Positions 44,166 to 53,924 of a stretch of 64,000 nucleotides of DNA are shown here, piece after piece. Source of the stretch: Paenibacillus qinlingensis (GTDB taxonomy: Bacteria > Bacillota > Bacilli > Paenibacillales > NBRC-103111). Position 1 is the first letter of the stretch; every line of letters begins with the position of its first letter. Location: positions 310,001 to 374,000 of the forward strand of contig NZ_JABMKY010000004.1 of assembly GCF_013204845.1 (NCBI RefSeq), written 5' to 3'. Under the pieces are notes generated by a model. That model was not told the DNA's origin, made no database searches, and saw nothing but the letters and a program-made list of their open reading frames with translations. The translations under genes were made by a program, and so were the position numbers.

Positions 44166-44835
44166 AAGACCGATTATCACACATCAGAATCCTAAATCTC
44201 CCATTTCGGAAGCGTATAGAGCTCTTCGTACCAATATCCAATTCTCATCAATCGATGAGGAGTTAAGGGTTATCATGGTAACTTCTGCTGGACCTGGTGA
44301 AGGGAAATCAACCACACTGATTAATTTAGCTGTAGCCTATGCACAAACAGATAAGAAAGTATTAGTTATCGATGGGGATCTCAGGAAACCAACGATGCAC
44401 CACACACTGCGTGTATCCAATCGTTGGGGACTTACGAACCTGTTGACGAATCAACTAACCATTCGGGAAGTACTTCAAGACACATTTATACCTAACTTGC
44501 AGATTATTACTTCGGGACCTATCCCTCCTAACCCATCGGAAATATTGGCTTCCAAAAAAATGTTAAGTGTCCTTGAGGATCTTAAGCTCCAGTTCGATGT
44601 CATTTTGATTGATGCTCCTCCTGCGATCGCTGTAACCGATTCACAGATCATTGCTTCGCGTACAGATGGAGTTATCTTGGTCGTAAATTCGGATCGAACG
44701 AAGAGAGAAGCTGTACTCAAAGCGAAGCAAAACCTTGATAATGTGCGAGCAAGATTACTTGGCGTCGTGCTGAATAATGTGGATCGGAAAAATAAAGATG
44801 CTTACTATTACTATTATTATGGTGAAAGTCAATAA
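44146..44835 (+). CDS. CpsD/YwqD-type bacterial tyrosine kinase
   Basis: This 229-residue BY-kinase has Walker A GPGEGKSTT (K54), Walker A' VLVIDGDLRKP (D76, D78) and Walker B ILIDAPP. A C-terminal run of six tyrosines (220-225) is the autophosphorylation cluster. With the preceding membrane activator and the phosphatase at 40082 it forms a phosphorylation cycle controlling EPS synthesis. The frame is open from 44119 but ATG 44146 has GGGAGG eight nt upstream and is preferred. Confidence 0.93.
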   Translation: MSNSTNKRPIITHQNPKSPISEAYRALRTNIQFSSIDEELRVIMVTSAGPGEGKSTTLINLAVAYAQTDKKVLVIDGDLRKPTMHHTLRVSNRWGLTNLLTNQLTIREVLQDTFIPNLQIITSGPIPPNPSEILASKKMLSVLEDLKLQFDVILIDAPPAIAVTDSQIIASRTDGVILVVNSDRTKREAVLKAKQNLDNVRARLLGVVLNNVDRKNKDAYYYYYYGESQ

Positions 44836-44860
44836 GATCACCTACGAGTGAGGGATTCCC

Positions 44861-46681
44861 GTGAAGTTAGGCAACAAACAGACAATACTTGTTACTCTCG
44901 ATATGTGTCTAATTTGGCTAAGCATATTGATTGCCTATTTACTAAGGTTCGAATTACATATTCCTGCGTCCTATATGAGACAGTGGATGGAATATTCTGT
45001 GATATCTATGGTTGTGGGATCCGCTTGTTTAATCTACTTCAAGATGTATAGACGTGTATGGGAATATGCAAGCATAGGCGAAGTCATTTCAATTGTCAAA
45101 GCAGTCGTAGCTACCTGTACGCTGTCTTATTTCATTATGATTTTGTTACATGAGCCAAGAGTCCCATTCGCCGTATACGTCAGGGTAATGGAGAATATGA
45201 TTCTTATCATTGGAGCAAGTCGTTTTGTCTGGAGAGTGGTTAGAGATAAATACTACAAGAAGAAATCTAACCAACGGAAAGCGTTAATTATTGGGGCAGG
45301 TGCCTGCGGAATCTTAATAGCCAAAGAATTGAAATATAATGCGAATTCCCCCGTTTATCCTGTTGCCTTCGTTGATGATGATCCTGCCAAGTTCAAGCAT
45401 TTGATCATGGGTGTCCCCGTTATTGGTGACCGTAATGCGATCATCCAAATCGTGGAATCCAGTGAAATTGACGAAATTATTATTGCAATGCCATCTGTTT
45501 CCAAACTAGAAGTTTCTGAGATCATTGCGATCTGCAAACATACGAAAGCCAAAATGAAAATCATTCCTAGGATTAATGACTTGATCGAAGGCAAAGTCAC
45601 GATTAATGCAATTCGTGATGTACAAGTAGAAGACCTACTTGGCCGTGACCCTATTAACGTTGATCTAGAGGGTATTGCCAATTATGTACAAGGTAAAGTC
45701 GTTCTAGTCACAGGAGCAGGGGGTTCTATTGGATCTGAATTATGCCGACAAATTGCACCTTTTCATCCAAAAAAGTTAATTCTGTTGGGCCATGGAGAGA
45801 ACAGTATTTATCTCATCGAGAAAGAAATACATAGACTTTTTCCAACATTACACATAGAGCCAGTCATTGCAGACGTTCAGGATTTAGAACGAATGAAGGA
45901 AGTCTTCCAAACTTTTCAGCCAAAAGTTATTTTCCACGCAGCTGCCCATAAACACGTTCCCCTCATGGAACGCAATCCAGCAGAAGCTATTAAGAATAAC
46001 GTTTTTGGAACCCGAAATGTTGCAGAATGTGCCCATCAATTTAACGCGGAGAGATTTGTTCTCATTTCAACGGATAAAGCCGTTAATCCCACAAGTATTA
46101 TGGGAGCTACCAAGCGGATTGCCGAACAAATCATTCAAAGCATGGACCTTGTAAGTCAAACCAAATTCGTAGCCGTGCGCTTCGGTAATGTACTCGGTAG
46201 TCGTGGTAGTGTGATCCCGCATTTCAAAGAACAGATCGCCTTGGGCGGACCTGTGACCGTCACGCATCCAGAGATGGTGCGCTATTTCATGACCATTCCA
46301 GAAGCAGTTCAACTGGTTATCCAAGCAGGTGCATTTGCAAAAGGTGGAGAGATCTTCGTCCTAGATATGGGCGAACCGGTCAAGATCGTTGATCTAGCCA
46401 TCGACCTTATTCGTCTATCTGGCTTCGAACCTGGAGTCGACATGGAGATTCAATTCTCTGGTATCCGTCCTGGGGAGAAGTTATATGAAGAGTTGCTTCT
46501 AAGTGAAGAAGGGCTTGGTAACACTACGCATGATCGTATCTTTGTCGGAAGTCCTTTGAAGATTAGTCAAAGTGAACTAGCGTTGAAGATTTTAAGATTA
46601 GAAAAAGTAATTGCTGATAAACATGGAACCGTCTATGAGGCTTTGAAGCATTTGGTGCCGAGTTTTAGTAATGTGGGTTAG
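44861..46681 (+). CDS. EpsC/CapD-like membrane nucleotide-sugar 4,6-dehydratase
   Basis: This 606-residue protein has four N-terminal membrane helices (1-130), a CoA-binding-like Rossmann domain (IIGAGACG) and a C-terminal SDR domain with NAD motif VTGAGGSIGSEL, catalytic STDKAVNPTSIMGATKR and VRFGNVLGSRGSVIP. Relatives (EpsC, PglF, CapD) convert UDP-GlcNAc to the 4-keto-6-deoxy sugar, the entry to bacillosamine- or QuiNAc-type sugars. The start is GTG 44861 with a GAGGGA site. It is the last gene before base composition drops sharply. Confidence 0.9.
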   Translation: MKLGNKQTILVTLDMCLIWLSILIAYLLRFELHIPASYMRQWMEYSVISMVVGSACLIYFKMYRRVWEYASIGEVISIVKAVVATCTLSYFIMILLHEPRVPFAVYVRVMENMILIIGASRFVWRVVRDKYYKKKSNQRKALIIGAGACGILIAKELKYNANSPVYPVAFVDDDPAKFKHLIMGVPVIGDRNAIIQIVESSEIDEIIIAMPSVSKLEVSEIIAICKHTKAKMKIIPRINDLIEGKVTINAIRDVQVEDLLGRDPINVDLEGIANYVQGKVVLVTGAGGSIGSELCRQIAPFHPKKLILLGHGENSIYLIEKEIHRLFPTLHIEPVIADVQDLERMKEVFQTFQPKVIFHAAAHKHVPLMERNPAEAIKNNVFGTRNVAECAHQFNAERFVLISTDKAVNPTSIMGATKRIAEQIIQSMDLVSQTKFVAVRFGNVLGSRGSVIPHFKEQIALGGPVTVTHPEMVRYFMTIPEAVQLVIQAGAFAKGGEIFVLDMGEPVKIVDLAIDLIRLSGFEPGVDMEIQFSGIRPGEKLYEELLLSEEGLGNTTHDRIFVGSPLKISQSELALKILRLEKVIADKHGTVYEALKHLVPSFSNVG

Positions 46682-46825
46682 AGGGATATTGGTAGTAAGT
46701 TTGATATTACATTGAAGGAATACAAAAGTAAGGTTAAATAGGATTAGTTGTTATGTAGTTGCTTGGGAAGAATGATACACCGATTTAGTACTAAACAGCT
46801 ATAGAACTTAAGGAGTGTAGATTGT

Positions 46826-47461
46826 ATGTATATAAAAATTAAAAGATTAATAGATATCGTACTTTCTTTAATCGGACTTATTGTAATGTCACCGTTATTC
46901 TTAATTTTAACAATAGCGATAAAGTTAAATTCTAGTGGTCCAGTTTTTTTTAAGCAAAGGCGCGTTGGAATTAATAAGACACATTTCAATATTTTGAAAT
47001 TTCGTACTATGAGAATTGACTCTCCTAAAGACACTCCAACTCATTTATTAGAGAACCCAGAGCAGTACATTACCCAAATTGGTAAGTTCCTAAGAAAAAC
47101 ATCACTGGATGAACTACCTCAAATTTGGAATATATTTGTTGGTGAGATGAGTATTATTGGTCCTAGACCAGCTTTGTGGAATCAATTTGATTTAATTGCT
47201 GAGCGTGACAAGTACGGTGTAAATAATGTGCCACCTGGACTAACTGGGTGGGCGCAGATCAATGGTAGAGATGAGCTTCCAATTAAAGTTAAGGCAGAGT
47301 TAGATAGAGAGTATGTTGAGAAAATAAGCTTACGGATGGATGTTAAATGTTTCTGTGGAACAATCGTTAGTGTTTTGAAAAGTGATGGGGTTGTTGAAGG
47401 TGTGACTGGAACTACTGGAAAGAAAGAAGTTGCAAGTAGTAAGGAGTTTGCAACCAAATGA
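46826..47461 (+). CDS. Bacterial sugar transferase (initiating phosphoglycosyltransferase)
   Basis: This 211-residue monotopic phosphoglycosyltransferase has an N-terminal membrane-associated helix (about 8-32), FKQRRVG, FRTM, the catalytic pair in KTSLDELPQIWN, GPRP and PGLTGWAQINGRD. It moves a sugar-1-phosphate from a UDP-sugar to undecaprenyl phosphate, starting each repeat unit at the inner membrane. The preferred sugar may be the dehydratase product encoded upstream. AAGGAGTG precedes ATG 46826; its TGA overlaps the next ATG. It is the first gene of the AT-rich block. Confidence 0.9.
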   Translation: MYIKIKRLIDIVLSLIGLIVMSPLFLILTIAIKLNSSGPVFFKQRRVGINKTHFNILKFRTMRIDSPKDTPTHLLENPEQYITQIGKFLRKTSLDELPQIWNIFVGEMSIIGPRPALWNQFDLIAERDKYGVNNVPPGLTGWAQINGRDELPIKVKAELDREYVEKISLRMDVKCFCGTIVSVLKSDGVVEGVTGTTGKKEVASSKEFATK

Positions 47462-49404
47462 AAAAAATATTGATAACAGGTACAAGTAGCTATGTTGGTA
47501 ATAACTTGAAGAAATGGCTTCTAAATGAACCAAATAAATATTCAGTAGATTCGATCAGCTTAAGAAACGATTCATTGAAGGGAATAGACTTTTCAGAGTA
47601 TGATGTTGTGTTTCATGTGGCTGGAATTGCTCATATAAATGAAACAAAAGATAATGTAAAACTGTATTATGAAGTGAATCGTGATTTGGCATATGAAACT
47701 GCTAAAAAAGCAAAAAGAGATGGTGTTAATCAATTCATATTTTTAAGTTCGATGAGTGTTTATGGAATTGAAAGCGGGGTGATTACTAAAGACTCCCCAC
47801 TCAAGCCCAAAAGCAACTATGGGAAGTCTAAGTTACAAGCAGAGGAATTAATTTCAACATTAGAAGACGAAGATTTTAAAATCGCAAAACTGCGCCCACC
47901 TATAATTTACGGTAAGGGTTGTAAGGGGAATTATCCTAAGTTGGCAAGTCTTATTCTTAAAACACCAATTTTTCCTGATATAGAAAATAAGCGAAGCATG
48001 ATATACATAGATAATCTCTCTGAATTTGTAAAGTGGATAATTGATAATGGTGCCAGAGGTTTGTTTATTCCTCAAAACAAAGAGTATGTGAAAACAAGCA
48101 AAATGGTACAAATGATAGCTGAAGCTCATGGGAAGAGGATCCAAGTAACTAAGTTGTTTAATCCCTTATTAGTTTTAATGAAAAAGAACAGTACATTTAA
48201 TAAAATATTTGGAGATTTAGTTTATGAAAAAAGCTTATCTAAATACGATACTCAATATAATTACTTTATTGATTTTAAGAACTCGATAAAGTTAACGGAG
48301 GACAAATTGAAAAAAATTGTAATTCTCTCAAATCATCATACATATACTTACAACTTTCGTAAAGAAATTATACAAAGACTTTTGGAAGAAAATTATAAAG
48401 TATATATCGTACTTCCTTATGGTGAGAAAGTTGAACTTTTAAAACAAATGGGATGTGAATTTATAGATCTACCTCTTGATAGGCGCGGGATGAATCCAAT
48501 TAGTGATTTAAAGTTGTTAATTAAGTATTACAGAATTATTGAAAATATTAAACCCGATGCTGTTTTATCGTATACTATTAAGCCTAATATCTATGGAGGC
48601 CTAGTATGTAGGCTACAGAATATTCCGTATTTCCCAAATGTCACAGGACTTGGAACTGTAATGGAAAAAGAAAGCTTGCTACAAAAAGTACTGATTCAAA
48701 TGTATCGATTAGCATATAAAAATGCTAGCTGTATATTTTTTCAAAATGAAGAGAATAAAAAGTTCTTTGAGAGACAGAAAATTACAATGAAAAAAAGCAT
48801 GAATATACCAGGTTCAGGTGTTAATACGCAGCATTTCTCATTACTTCCTTATCCCTGTGATGATACTGTGGAATTTGTATTCATATCTAGAATTATGAAG
48901 GAAAAAGGAATAGATCAGTATTTGGAAGCAGCCGAGTTTATTGGAACGAAGTATCAAAATACAAAATTTCATGTACTTGGATTTTGTGAAGAAGACTATG
49001 AGGGTAAACTAAAAGAAATGCATGATAACGGATTTATTATATATCATGGAATGCAAAGTGATGTTAGAGAATTTCATAAATTTTCACACTGCACTGTTCA
49101 TCCTACCTATTATCCAGAAGGAATGTCAAATGTACTTCTTGAAAGTGCTGCTTGTGGAAGGCCAATTATCACTACCAATCGTAGTGGTTGCCGCGAAGTA
49201 GTTGATGATGGTATTAATGGGTATGTTGTTGAACAGGAAAATAGTCTGGATTTGATAGACAAAATAGAAAGATTTCTAAAATTAGATTTTAATTCGAAAA
49301 AACAAATGGGTATTTCTGGAAGGTTGAAGGTTGAAAAAGAATTTGATAGAAATATTGTGGTAAAGGCTTACTATGAACAAGTTGAACTAGTAGTGGGGGA
49401 TTAA
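47458..49404 (+). CDS. Fusion: NAD-dependent epimerase + GT4 glycosyltransferase
   Basis: This 648-residue two-enzyme protein has an N-terminal SDR epimerase/reductase (1-280) with GTSSYVG, SSMSVYG and the catalytic YGKSK. The C-terminal domain (284-648) is a GT4 transferase with YTIKPNIYGG, FISRIMKEKGI and EGMSNVLLESAACGRPII. These are usually separate neighbouring genes. At the join, GGAGGA (48297-48302) precedes an in-frame TTG (48307, codon 284), exactly what an independent transferase start would look like. The fusion may be recent, or a second, shorter product may be made internally. It starts in ATGA overlap with the sugar transferase. Confidence 0.88.
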   Translation: MKKILITGTSSYVGNNLKKWLLNEPNKYSVDSISLRNDSLKGIDFSEYDVVFHVAGIAHINETKDNVKLYYEVNRDLAYETAKKAKRDGVNQFIFLSSMSVYGIESGVITKDSPLKPKSNYGKSKLQAEELISTLEDEDFKIAKLRPPIIYGKGCKGNYPKLASLILKTPIFPDIENKRSMIYIDNLSEFVKWIIDNGARGLFIPQNKEYVKTSKMVQMIAEAHGKRIQVTKLFNPLLVLMKKNSTFNKIFGDLVYEKSLSKYDTQYNYFIDFKNSIKLTEDKLKKIVILSNHHTYTYNFRKEIIQRLLEENYKVYIVLPYGEKVELLKQMGCEFIDLPLDRRGMNPISDLKLLIKYYRIIENIKPDAVLSYTIKPNIYGGLVCRLQNIPYFPNVTGLGTVMEKESLLQKVLIQMYRLAYKNASCIFFQNEENKKFFERQKITMKKSMNIPGSGVNTQHFSLLPYPCDDTVEFVFISRIMKEKGIDQYLEAAEFIGTKYQNTKFHVLGFCEEDYEGKLKEMHDNGFIIYHGMQSDVREFHKFSHCTVHPTYYPEGMSNVLLESAACGRPIITTNRSGCREVVDDGINGYVVEQENSLDLIDKIERFLKLDFNSKKQMGISGRLKVEKEFDRNIVVKAYYEQVELVVGD

Positions 49405-49405
49405 A

Positions 49406-50308
49406 GTGGACTACAAAAAGTTAATACCAAACCGGCAATTAAGATTAAAAATATTAAAATTTACAGATTTTTTGCCAGATAAATATATTGTTAAACTTCA
49501 GTATAGAATTGCCACTGGAAGAAAATTGAACTTGAAAAATCCTGTGCGGTTTACAGAAAAATTACAATGGTATAAGCTAAACTATCGTGATCCTCTTATT
49601 ACAAAATGTTCAGATAAGTATAGTGTTCGCGAATATGTTGCCTCAAAAGGATATGAAGATATACTAGTTCCGATGTATGGAATTTATGATCGAGCTGAAG
49701 ATATTGACTTCAGTAAACTACCTGATAGATTTGTGCTTAAAACCACAAATGGTAGTCATTCAAATATTTTATGTGAAAAAAAATCAAATCTAGATGTTGA
49801 AAGTACAAGAGTAGGATTAAATCAATGGTTAAAAGCATGGAGTGGTAAAGTTGGTAGAGAGTGGGGTTATTATAACATAATTCCTCGAATTATCTGTGAA
49901 AAGTACTTAGACAAGGATGAAAATAATGATTTAATTGACTATAAATTCTTCTGTTTCAATGGTGAACCAGTCTGTCTGTACGTAATTGTTGAAAGATTTT
50001 TGGAAGATGGAATAAAGTTAGGTATATACAATATGGATTTTGAAAAAATGCCCTACAGAAGAGCTGATATACGCGAGTTAACTTCAAAAGCTGTTAAACC
50101 TAAGAATTTTGAGAAAATGGTTGAAATTGCAAAAGTACTTTCAAAAGATTTCCCTCATACGAGAGTAGATCTTTATAATATTGATGGTGAAATTTATTTT
50201 GGTGAATTGACTTTTTATAATGGTAGTGGTTATAAGGGGTACTTGCCCGATGAATTTGATTTTATTCAAGGAGAAAATTTTATTCTCCCGTCACTAATTA
50301 AGTCCTAA
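49406..50308 (+). CDS. TupA-like ATP-grasp protein
   Basis: This 300-residue protein of the TupA-like ATP-grasp group is found in polysaccharide and teichuronopeptide loci. It opens with a region common to the family (FTEKLQWYKLNYRD), then an ATP-grasp core with VLKTTNGSHSN, IICEKYL, IDYKFFCFNG and VDLYNIDGEIYFGELTF. ATP-grasp enzymes ligate a carboxylate to an amine, so it may attach an amino acid to a uronic acid of the EPS, which fits the uronate genes at 59988 and 61339. The start is GTG 49406, one base after the preceding stop. Confidence 0.75.
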   Translation: MDYKKLIPNRQLRLKILKFTDFLPDKYIVKLQYRIATGRKLNLKNPVRFTEKLQWYKLNYRDPLITKCSDKYSVREYVASKGYEDILVPMYGIYDRAEDIDFSKLPDRFVLKTTNGSHSNILCEKKSNLDVESTRVGLNQWLKAWSGKVGREWGYYNIIPRIICEKYLDKDENNDLIDYKFFCFNGEPVCLYVIVERFLEDGIKLGIYNMDFEKMPYRRADIRELTSKAVKPKNFEKMVEIAKVLSKDFPHTRVDLYNIDGEIYFGELTFYNGSGYKGYLPDEFDFIQGENFILPSLIKS

Positions 50309-50328
50309 GAAGTATGGGAGGATCGAAA

Positions 50329-51420
50329 ATGAAATTAGCTTTATTGGGTGATATAGCATTAATTGGAAAATATGATACAACTAAAAACTCAGATGTTAGA
50401 AAAAGGTTAAAACATTTGTCTTTAAAATTAGAGGAATATGATTTTGTAATTGGAAATTTAGAAACACCATTAACAAATGAAACTAAAACTTTAGTGTGTA
50501 AGTCAATGCACTTAAAGACAAGTACTATAAATGCTGAATTATTAAAATATCTCCATATAGATGCAGTTTCTCTAGCTAATAATCATGTGTATGATTACGG
50601 TAGAAAAGGGTTTGTTGATACTATTAATACTTTAAATAATAATAATATCGAATGGTTTGGCGCAAATCTGAAGTATCTGACTAAAGTAATTAATGGAGAA
50701 AAAGTATCCTTTAGTGGATATTGTTGTTATAGCACTAACGCATCTGGTTATATCGAAGGTAATAAACAAAAGGGTATCAATCTGCTTAATTATAATAACG
50801 TTATGAAGCAAATTGCGATAGACAAAGATAATGACTCTTTTAGCATTATGTCATTCCATTGGGGAGATGAACATACGAACTATCCAAAGTATGAACATAA
50901 AAAGTTTGCTGAACAAATTGCTGTTAATAATGATGTAGTGATTTGTGGGCATCACCCACATGTAATACAAGGAATTCAGAAGTTTAATAATTCACTAGTA
51001 GCGTATAGTCTAGGTAACTTCATATTTGATGACTGTACATCAATAACCGGGGGACTAGTATTAAAGCAGAATGAAAGCAATAAAAAATCTTTTATTCTAG
51101 AAATTGAAATAAAAGAAGGGCAAATTATTGATCACAAGTATCTTGGATTTAAAGAAGAAGGAGAACAGTTTGTTTTTTATGATATAGAAGATGAAATACA
51201 AGAGTTATCAAATACATTAAATAAAATAGAGTCTATTGATATATATGAAGAGAATAGAAGATTTCAAATAGATAATGTTAGGAAAGAGAAATTTGGAGAT
51301 AGGAATCTAAATTGGCTGATAAGTAGAATGAATTATTATTCATTAGGCGCTTATATAACAGCAAAAGTTCGAAGGAAAAAATATTTGAAAGAAGTGCCAA
51401 GATTTTTAGATGGGAGTTAA
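50329..51420 (+). CDS. CapA-family metallophosphatase-like capsule protein
   Basis: This protein of about 363 residues has the CapA/PgsA metallophosphatase fold: GDIALIGKYD, GNLETPLT, LANNHVYDYG, MSFHWGDEH, ICGHHPHVIQG and SLGNFIFD are the metal-site motifs. CapA proteins take part in poly-gamma-glutamate and capsule assembly; their exact chemistry is unsettled. No clear signal anchor is seen, unlike PgsA, so it may act in the cytoplasm. GGGAGGA precedes ATG 50329. With the neighbouring ATP-grasp gene it suggests amide-linked substituents on the polymer (inference). Confidence 0.8.
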   Translation: MKLALLGDIALIGKYDTTKNSDVRKRLKHLSLKLEEYDFVIGNLETPLTNETKTLVCKSMHLKTSTINAELLKYLHIDAVSLANNHVYDYGRKGFVDTINTLNNNNIEWFGANLKYLTKVINGEKVSFSGYCCYSTNASGYIEGNKQKGINLLNYNNVMKQIAIDKDNDSFSIMSFHWGDEHTNYPKYEHKKFAEQIAVNNDVVICGHHPHVIQGIQKFNNSLVAYSLGNFIFDDCTSITGGLVLKQNESNKKSFILEIEIKEGQIIDHKYLGFKEEGEQFVFYDIEDEIQELSNTLNKIESIDIYEENRRFQIDNVRKEKFGDRNLNWLISRMNYYSLGAYITAKVRRKKYLKEVPRFLDGS

Positions 51421-51426
51421 CTATCT

Positions 51427-52659
51427 ATGAAAAAGACAGTTTTATATATAGGCAATTTTTCATTTCCGTTAGGAAATGCAGCTGGTAAAAGAGTGTATGC
51501 CAATGGTAAGTTACTCAAAGATATTGGATATGATGTAGTCTTTGTTGGAATGAGTAAAGAATTCATTTCACTTAAACCACTGGAGGAAACAAAAAAAAAG
51601 TTTGATGAATTTGCTTATTATGATTTCCCATATCCCAATAAGATTTTTGATTGGTTAAATTACGGGAAATTATTCAGTGAATTAACAAGGTTTCTGGCAA
51701 ACGAAAAAATACTAGATGAAATAGGTCTAGTTATATATTATGGGAGTCCTTCACTTTCATTATTTATTACAAAGCTAATTAAGTTTTTTAGAAAACAAAA
51801 TATTAAAGTTATAGCTGATTGCGTAGATTGGCTTACAACTAAGACAAATAATCCTTTATTCGATATAGTGAAATGGGCAGACAATACTTATCAAAAAGCA
51901 TATGTTAATAAAAAAGCAAATGGAATTATTGCTATAAGTAGTTATCTCTCAGATTATTATGGAAAAAATGATTGTATGACAGTTATTATTCCGCCGCTGT
52001 CTCCTGTTGAATATTGCATTTTAGATCAAAAATCAATCAATAATAATGTCACAATACTATCATATGCAGGTCTACCTTTTAGGAAAGGACAATTAGTAAA
52101 AGATCTTAGTAAATTGAAAGATAGAATTGATAAAACAGTAATATTGCTGCATCAAGCAAAAATAGAGGGTTGCGAATTTATTTTTAATGTTTATGGTTTT
52201 ACTAAAAGTGAATATTTGATAGCAATACCAAATCACAAAAAATATATAGATGAACTAGCTGATAATATTGTGTTTCATGGACACAAATCAAATGAAGAAG
52301 TGGTAAAAAATATTATTAAATCGGATTTCACTATTTTAATTAGAGATGTTAATAGAGATACTACCGCAGGCTTCCCAACAAAAATATCGGAGAGTATCAG
52401 TTGTGGTACACCTGTGATAACAACAAGAACTAGTGATTTAGGAGAATATATAATTGAAGGAGAAAATGGCTTTTTTATTAATAACACAGATGAAATGGAG
52501 TATGCTGTTTCAGATATTAAAAAAATTCTATGTATGAATCAAGTAGAAATAAAAGTAATGGAAAAAAAATGCCTAGACTCAAAAATTTTCTACTATAAAA
52601 ACTATGTTAATAAATTGGCTGAATTTATAAGTAAAGTTTTGGAGGAAAGAGTTAGCTAG
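51427..52659 (+). CDS. Glycosyltransferase family 4
   Basis: This 410-residue GT-B-fold transferase has an N-terminal acceptor domain starting LYIGNFSFPLGNAAGKRV and a C-terminal nucleotide-sugar domain with SYAGLPFRKGQ, NVYGFTKSEY and the donor-binding ISESISCGTPVITT. It adds one sugar of the repeat unit on the cytoplasmic face. Sugar and linkage cannot be read from sequence. It is 6 bp after the CapA-like gene. A 248 bp AT-rich gap without any recognisable gene follows. Confidence 0.85.
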   Translation: MKKTVLYIGNFSFPLGNAAGKRVYANGKLLKDIGYDVVFVGMSKEFISLKPLEETKKKFDEFAYYDFPYPNKIFDWLNYGKLFSELTRFLANEKILDEIGLVIYYGSPSLSLFITKLIKFFRKQNIKVIADCVDWLTTKTNNPLFDIVKWADNTYQKAYVNKKANGIIAISSYLSDYYGKNDCMTVIIPPLSPVEYCILDQKSINNNVTILSYAGLPFRKGQLVKDLSKLKDRIDKTVILLHQAKIEGCEFIFNVYGFTKSEYLIAIPNHKKYIDELADNIVFHGHKSNEEVVKNIIKSDFTILIRDVNRDTTAGFPTKISESISCGTPVITTRTSDLGEYIIEGENGFFINNTDEMEYAVSDIKKILCMNQVEIKVMEKKCLDSKIFYYKNYVNKLAEFISKVLEERVS

Positions 52660-52907
52660 AGTTTGTGAAAAGTATCTCCTACTGACGTTATGTATTAAAT
52701 ATACAATATAAGCGATAATTGAGGGGAAAAGGTACGTAGAGATTTATCAATGATCATTCAGAGATTTTGCGAAGATTGACATAAGCACATTGAATAAATA
52801 AAAATTGATATTAATCTTATGGTAACAGCAATGAAAAAGCTGTGTGTTATAAAGATCAGTAGTTGCAATTTTGATAAAATAAATCTTTTATAGTGGAGGG
52901 AAATAGA

Positions 52908-53924
52908 TTGCATTATTTTGACATTCCTATTGTTTTATTTTTCTTTAGGAGGAAAGATACTATATTAAAAATAATTGATAGAATATCTAAAGTTAAACCA
53001 CGTAAGCTATACTTAATATCGGATGGGCCTAGAAACGACGCTGAAAGGGAAGAAGTAAAAGCCTGTCGGAGTGCTGTCGAACAGCACATTACTTGGGAGT
53101 GTGAAATAATTAGAAATTATTCGGATGTTAATAAAGGAATATATAATAGGATTGGACTTGGGGCAAAATGGGTGTTTGAAAGTGAAGAAAAAGCTATTTT
53201 TCTAGAAGATGATAACCTTCCTGAAATCACCTTTTTTGAATATTGTAAAGAAATGCTAGATTTATATAAAAACGATACTCGCGTATTGTGGATCTGTGGT
53301 ACTAATTATTTAGAAAAATATGAACCTGAAAATCGTGCCAGTTATGTATTTACTCAGCATCTTCTACCATGTGGTTGGGCATCATGGTCCAAAAAATTCA
53401 CTCAGTTTTATGATGGAGAAATGAGTTTATTTGAAGATAAATCTTTAGTTAAAAACTTAAAATACGAATACTCAAATAAAGCGTTATTTAGCCAACAGTA
53501 TTATTCATTTCAGAGAACTAAGCATTTATTAGAAAACGATTTGCGTGCTTCCTCATGGGATTATCAAATAGCGTTTTCTATCCGTATCAATGGTTTGTAT
53601 GGAATATCACCGATAAATAATCAAATTCAGAATATAGGTGTTGATGAATTTTCGGAACATGGAGGAACCTCGTTAAATAATGTAATGACTAGACGTTTTT
53701 GTGGAATAAAATCATATCCGCTAGAGTTTCCCTTAGTACATCCAAAAACTGTATTATCTGACCATACTTATGAAGAGAAGATTGGAAATATTATCTTGTA
53801 TCCTTGGTATTTAAGAACTGGAAAATCTATTGTGAAACTACTAAAACCAATTTTAGGAATTGGGGAATATGAAAGTTTTAAAACATGGATGAAAAAATTT
53901 GGTAAAGGTATGTCTAACAAATGA
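52908..53924 (+). CDS. Putative GT2-like glycosyltransferase
   Basis: This protein of about 338 residues resembles GT-A glycosyltransferases of the HlpA/GNT-I-like type. The N-terminal strand IPIVLFFFRRKDT and DGPRND lead to a metal-binding IFLEDDNLP (Asp-Asp) and a GWASWSKKF segment typical of this group. It probably adds a sugar of the repeat unit. TTG 52908 is chosen because GGAGGG lies 7 nt upstream; a GTG at 52893 overlaps that site. It overlaps the next gene by ATGA. Confidence 0.7.
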   Translation: MHYFDIPIVLFFFRRKDTILKIIDRISKVKPRKLYLISDGPRNDAEREEVKACRSAVEQHITWECEIIRNYSDVNKGIYNRIGLGAKWVFESEEKAIFLEDDNLPEITFFEYCKEMLDLYKNDTRVLWICGTNYLEKYEPENRASYVFTQHLLPCGWASWSKKFTQFYDGEMSLFEDKSLVKNLKYEYSNKALFSQQYYSFQRTKHLLENDLRASSWDYQIAFSIRINGLYGISPINNQIQNIGVDEFSEHGGTSLNNVMTRRFCGIKSYPLEFPLVHPKTVLSDHTYEEKIGNIILYPWYLRTGKSIVKLLKPILGIGEYESFKTWMKKFGKGMSNK

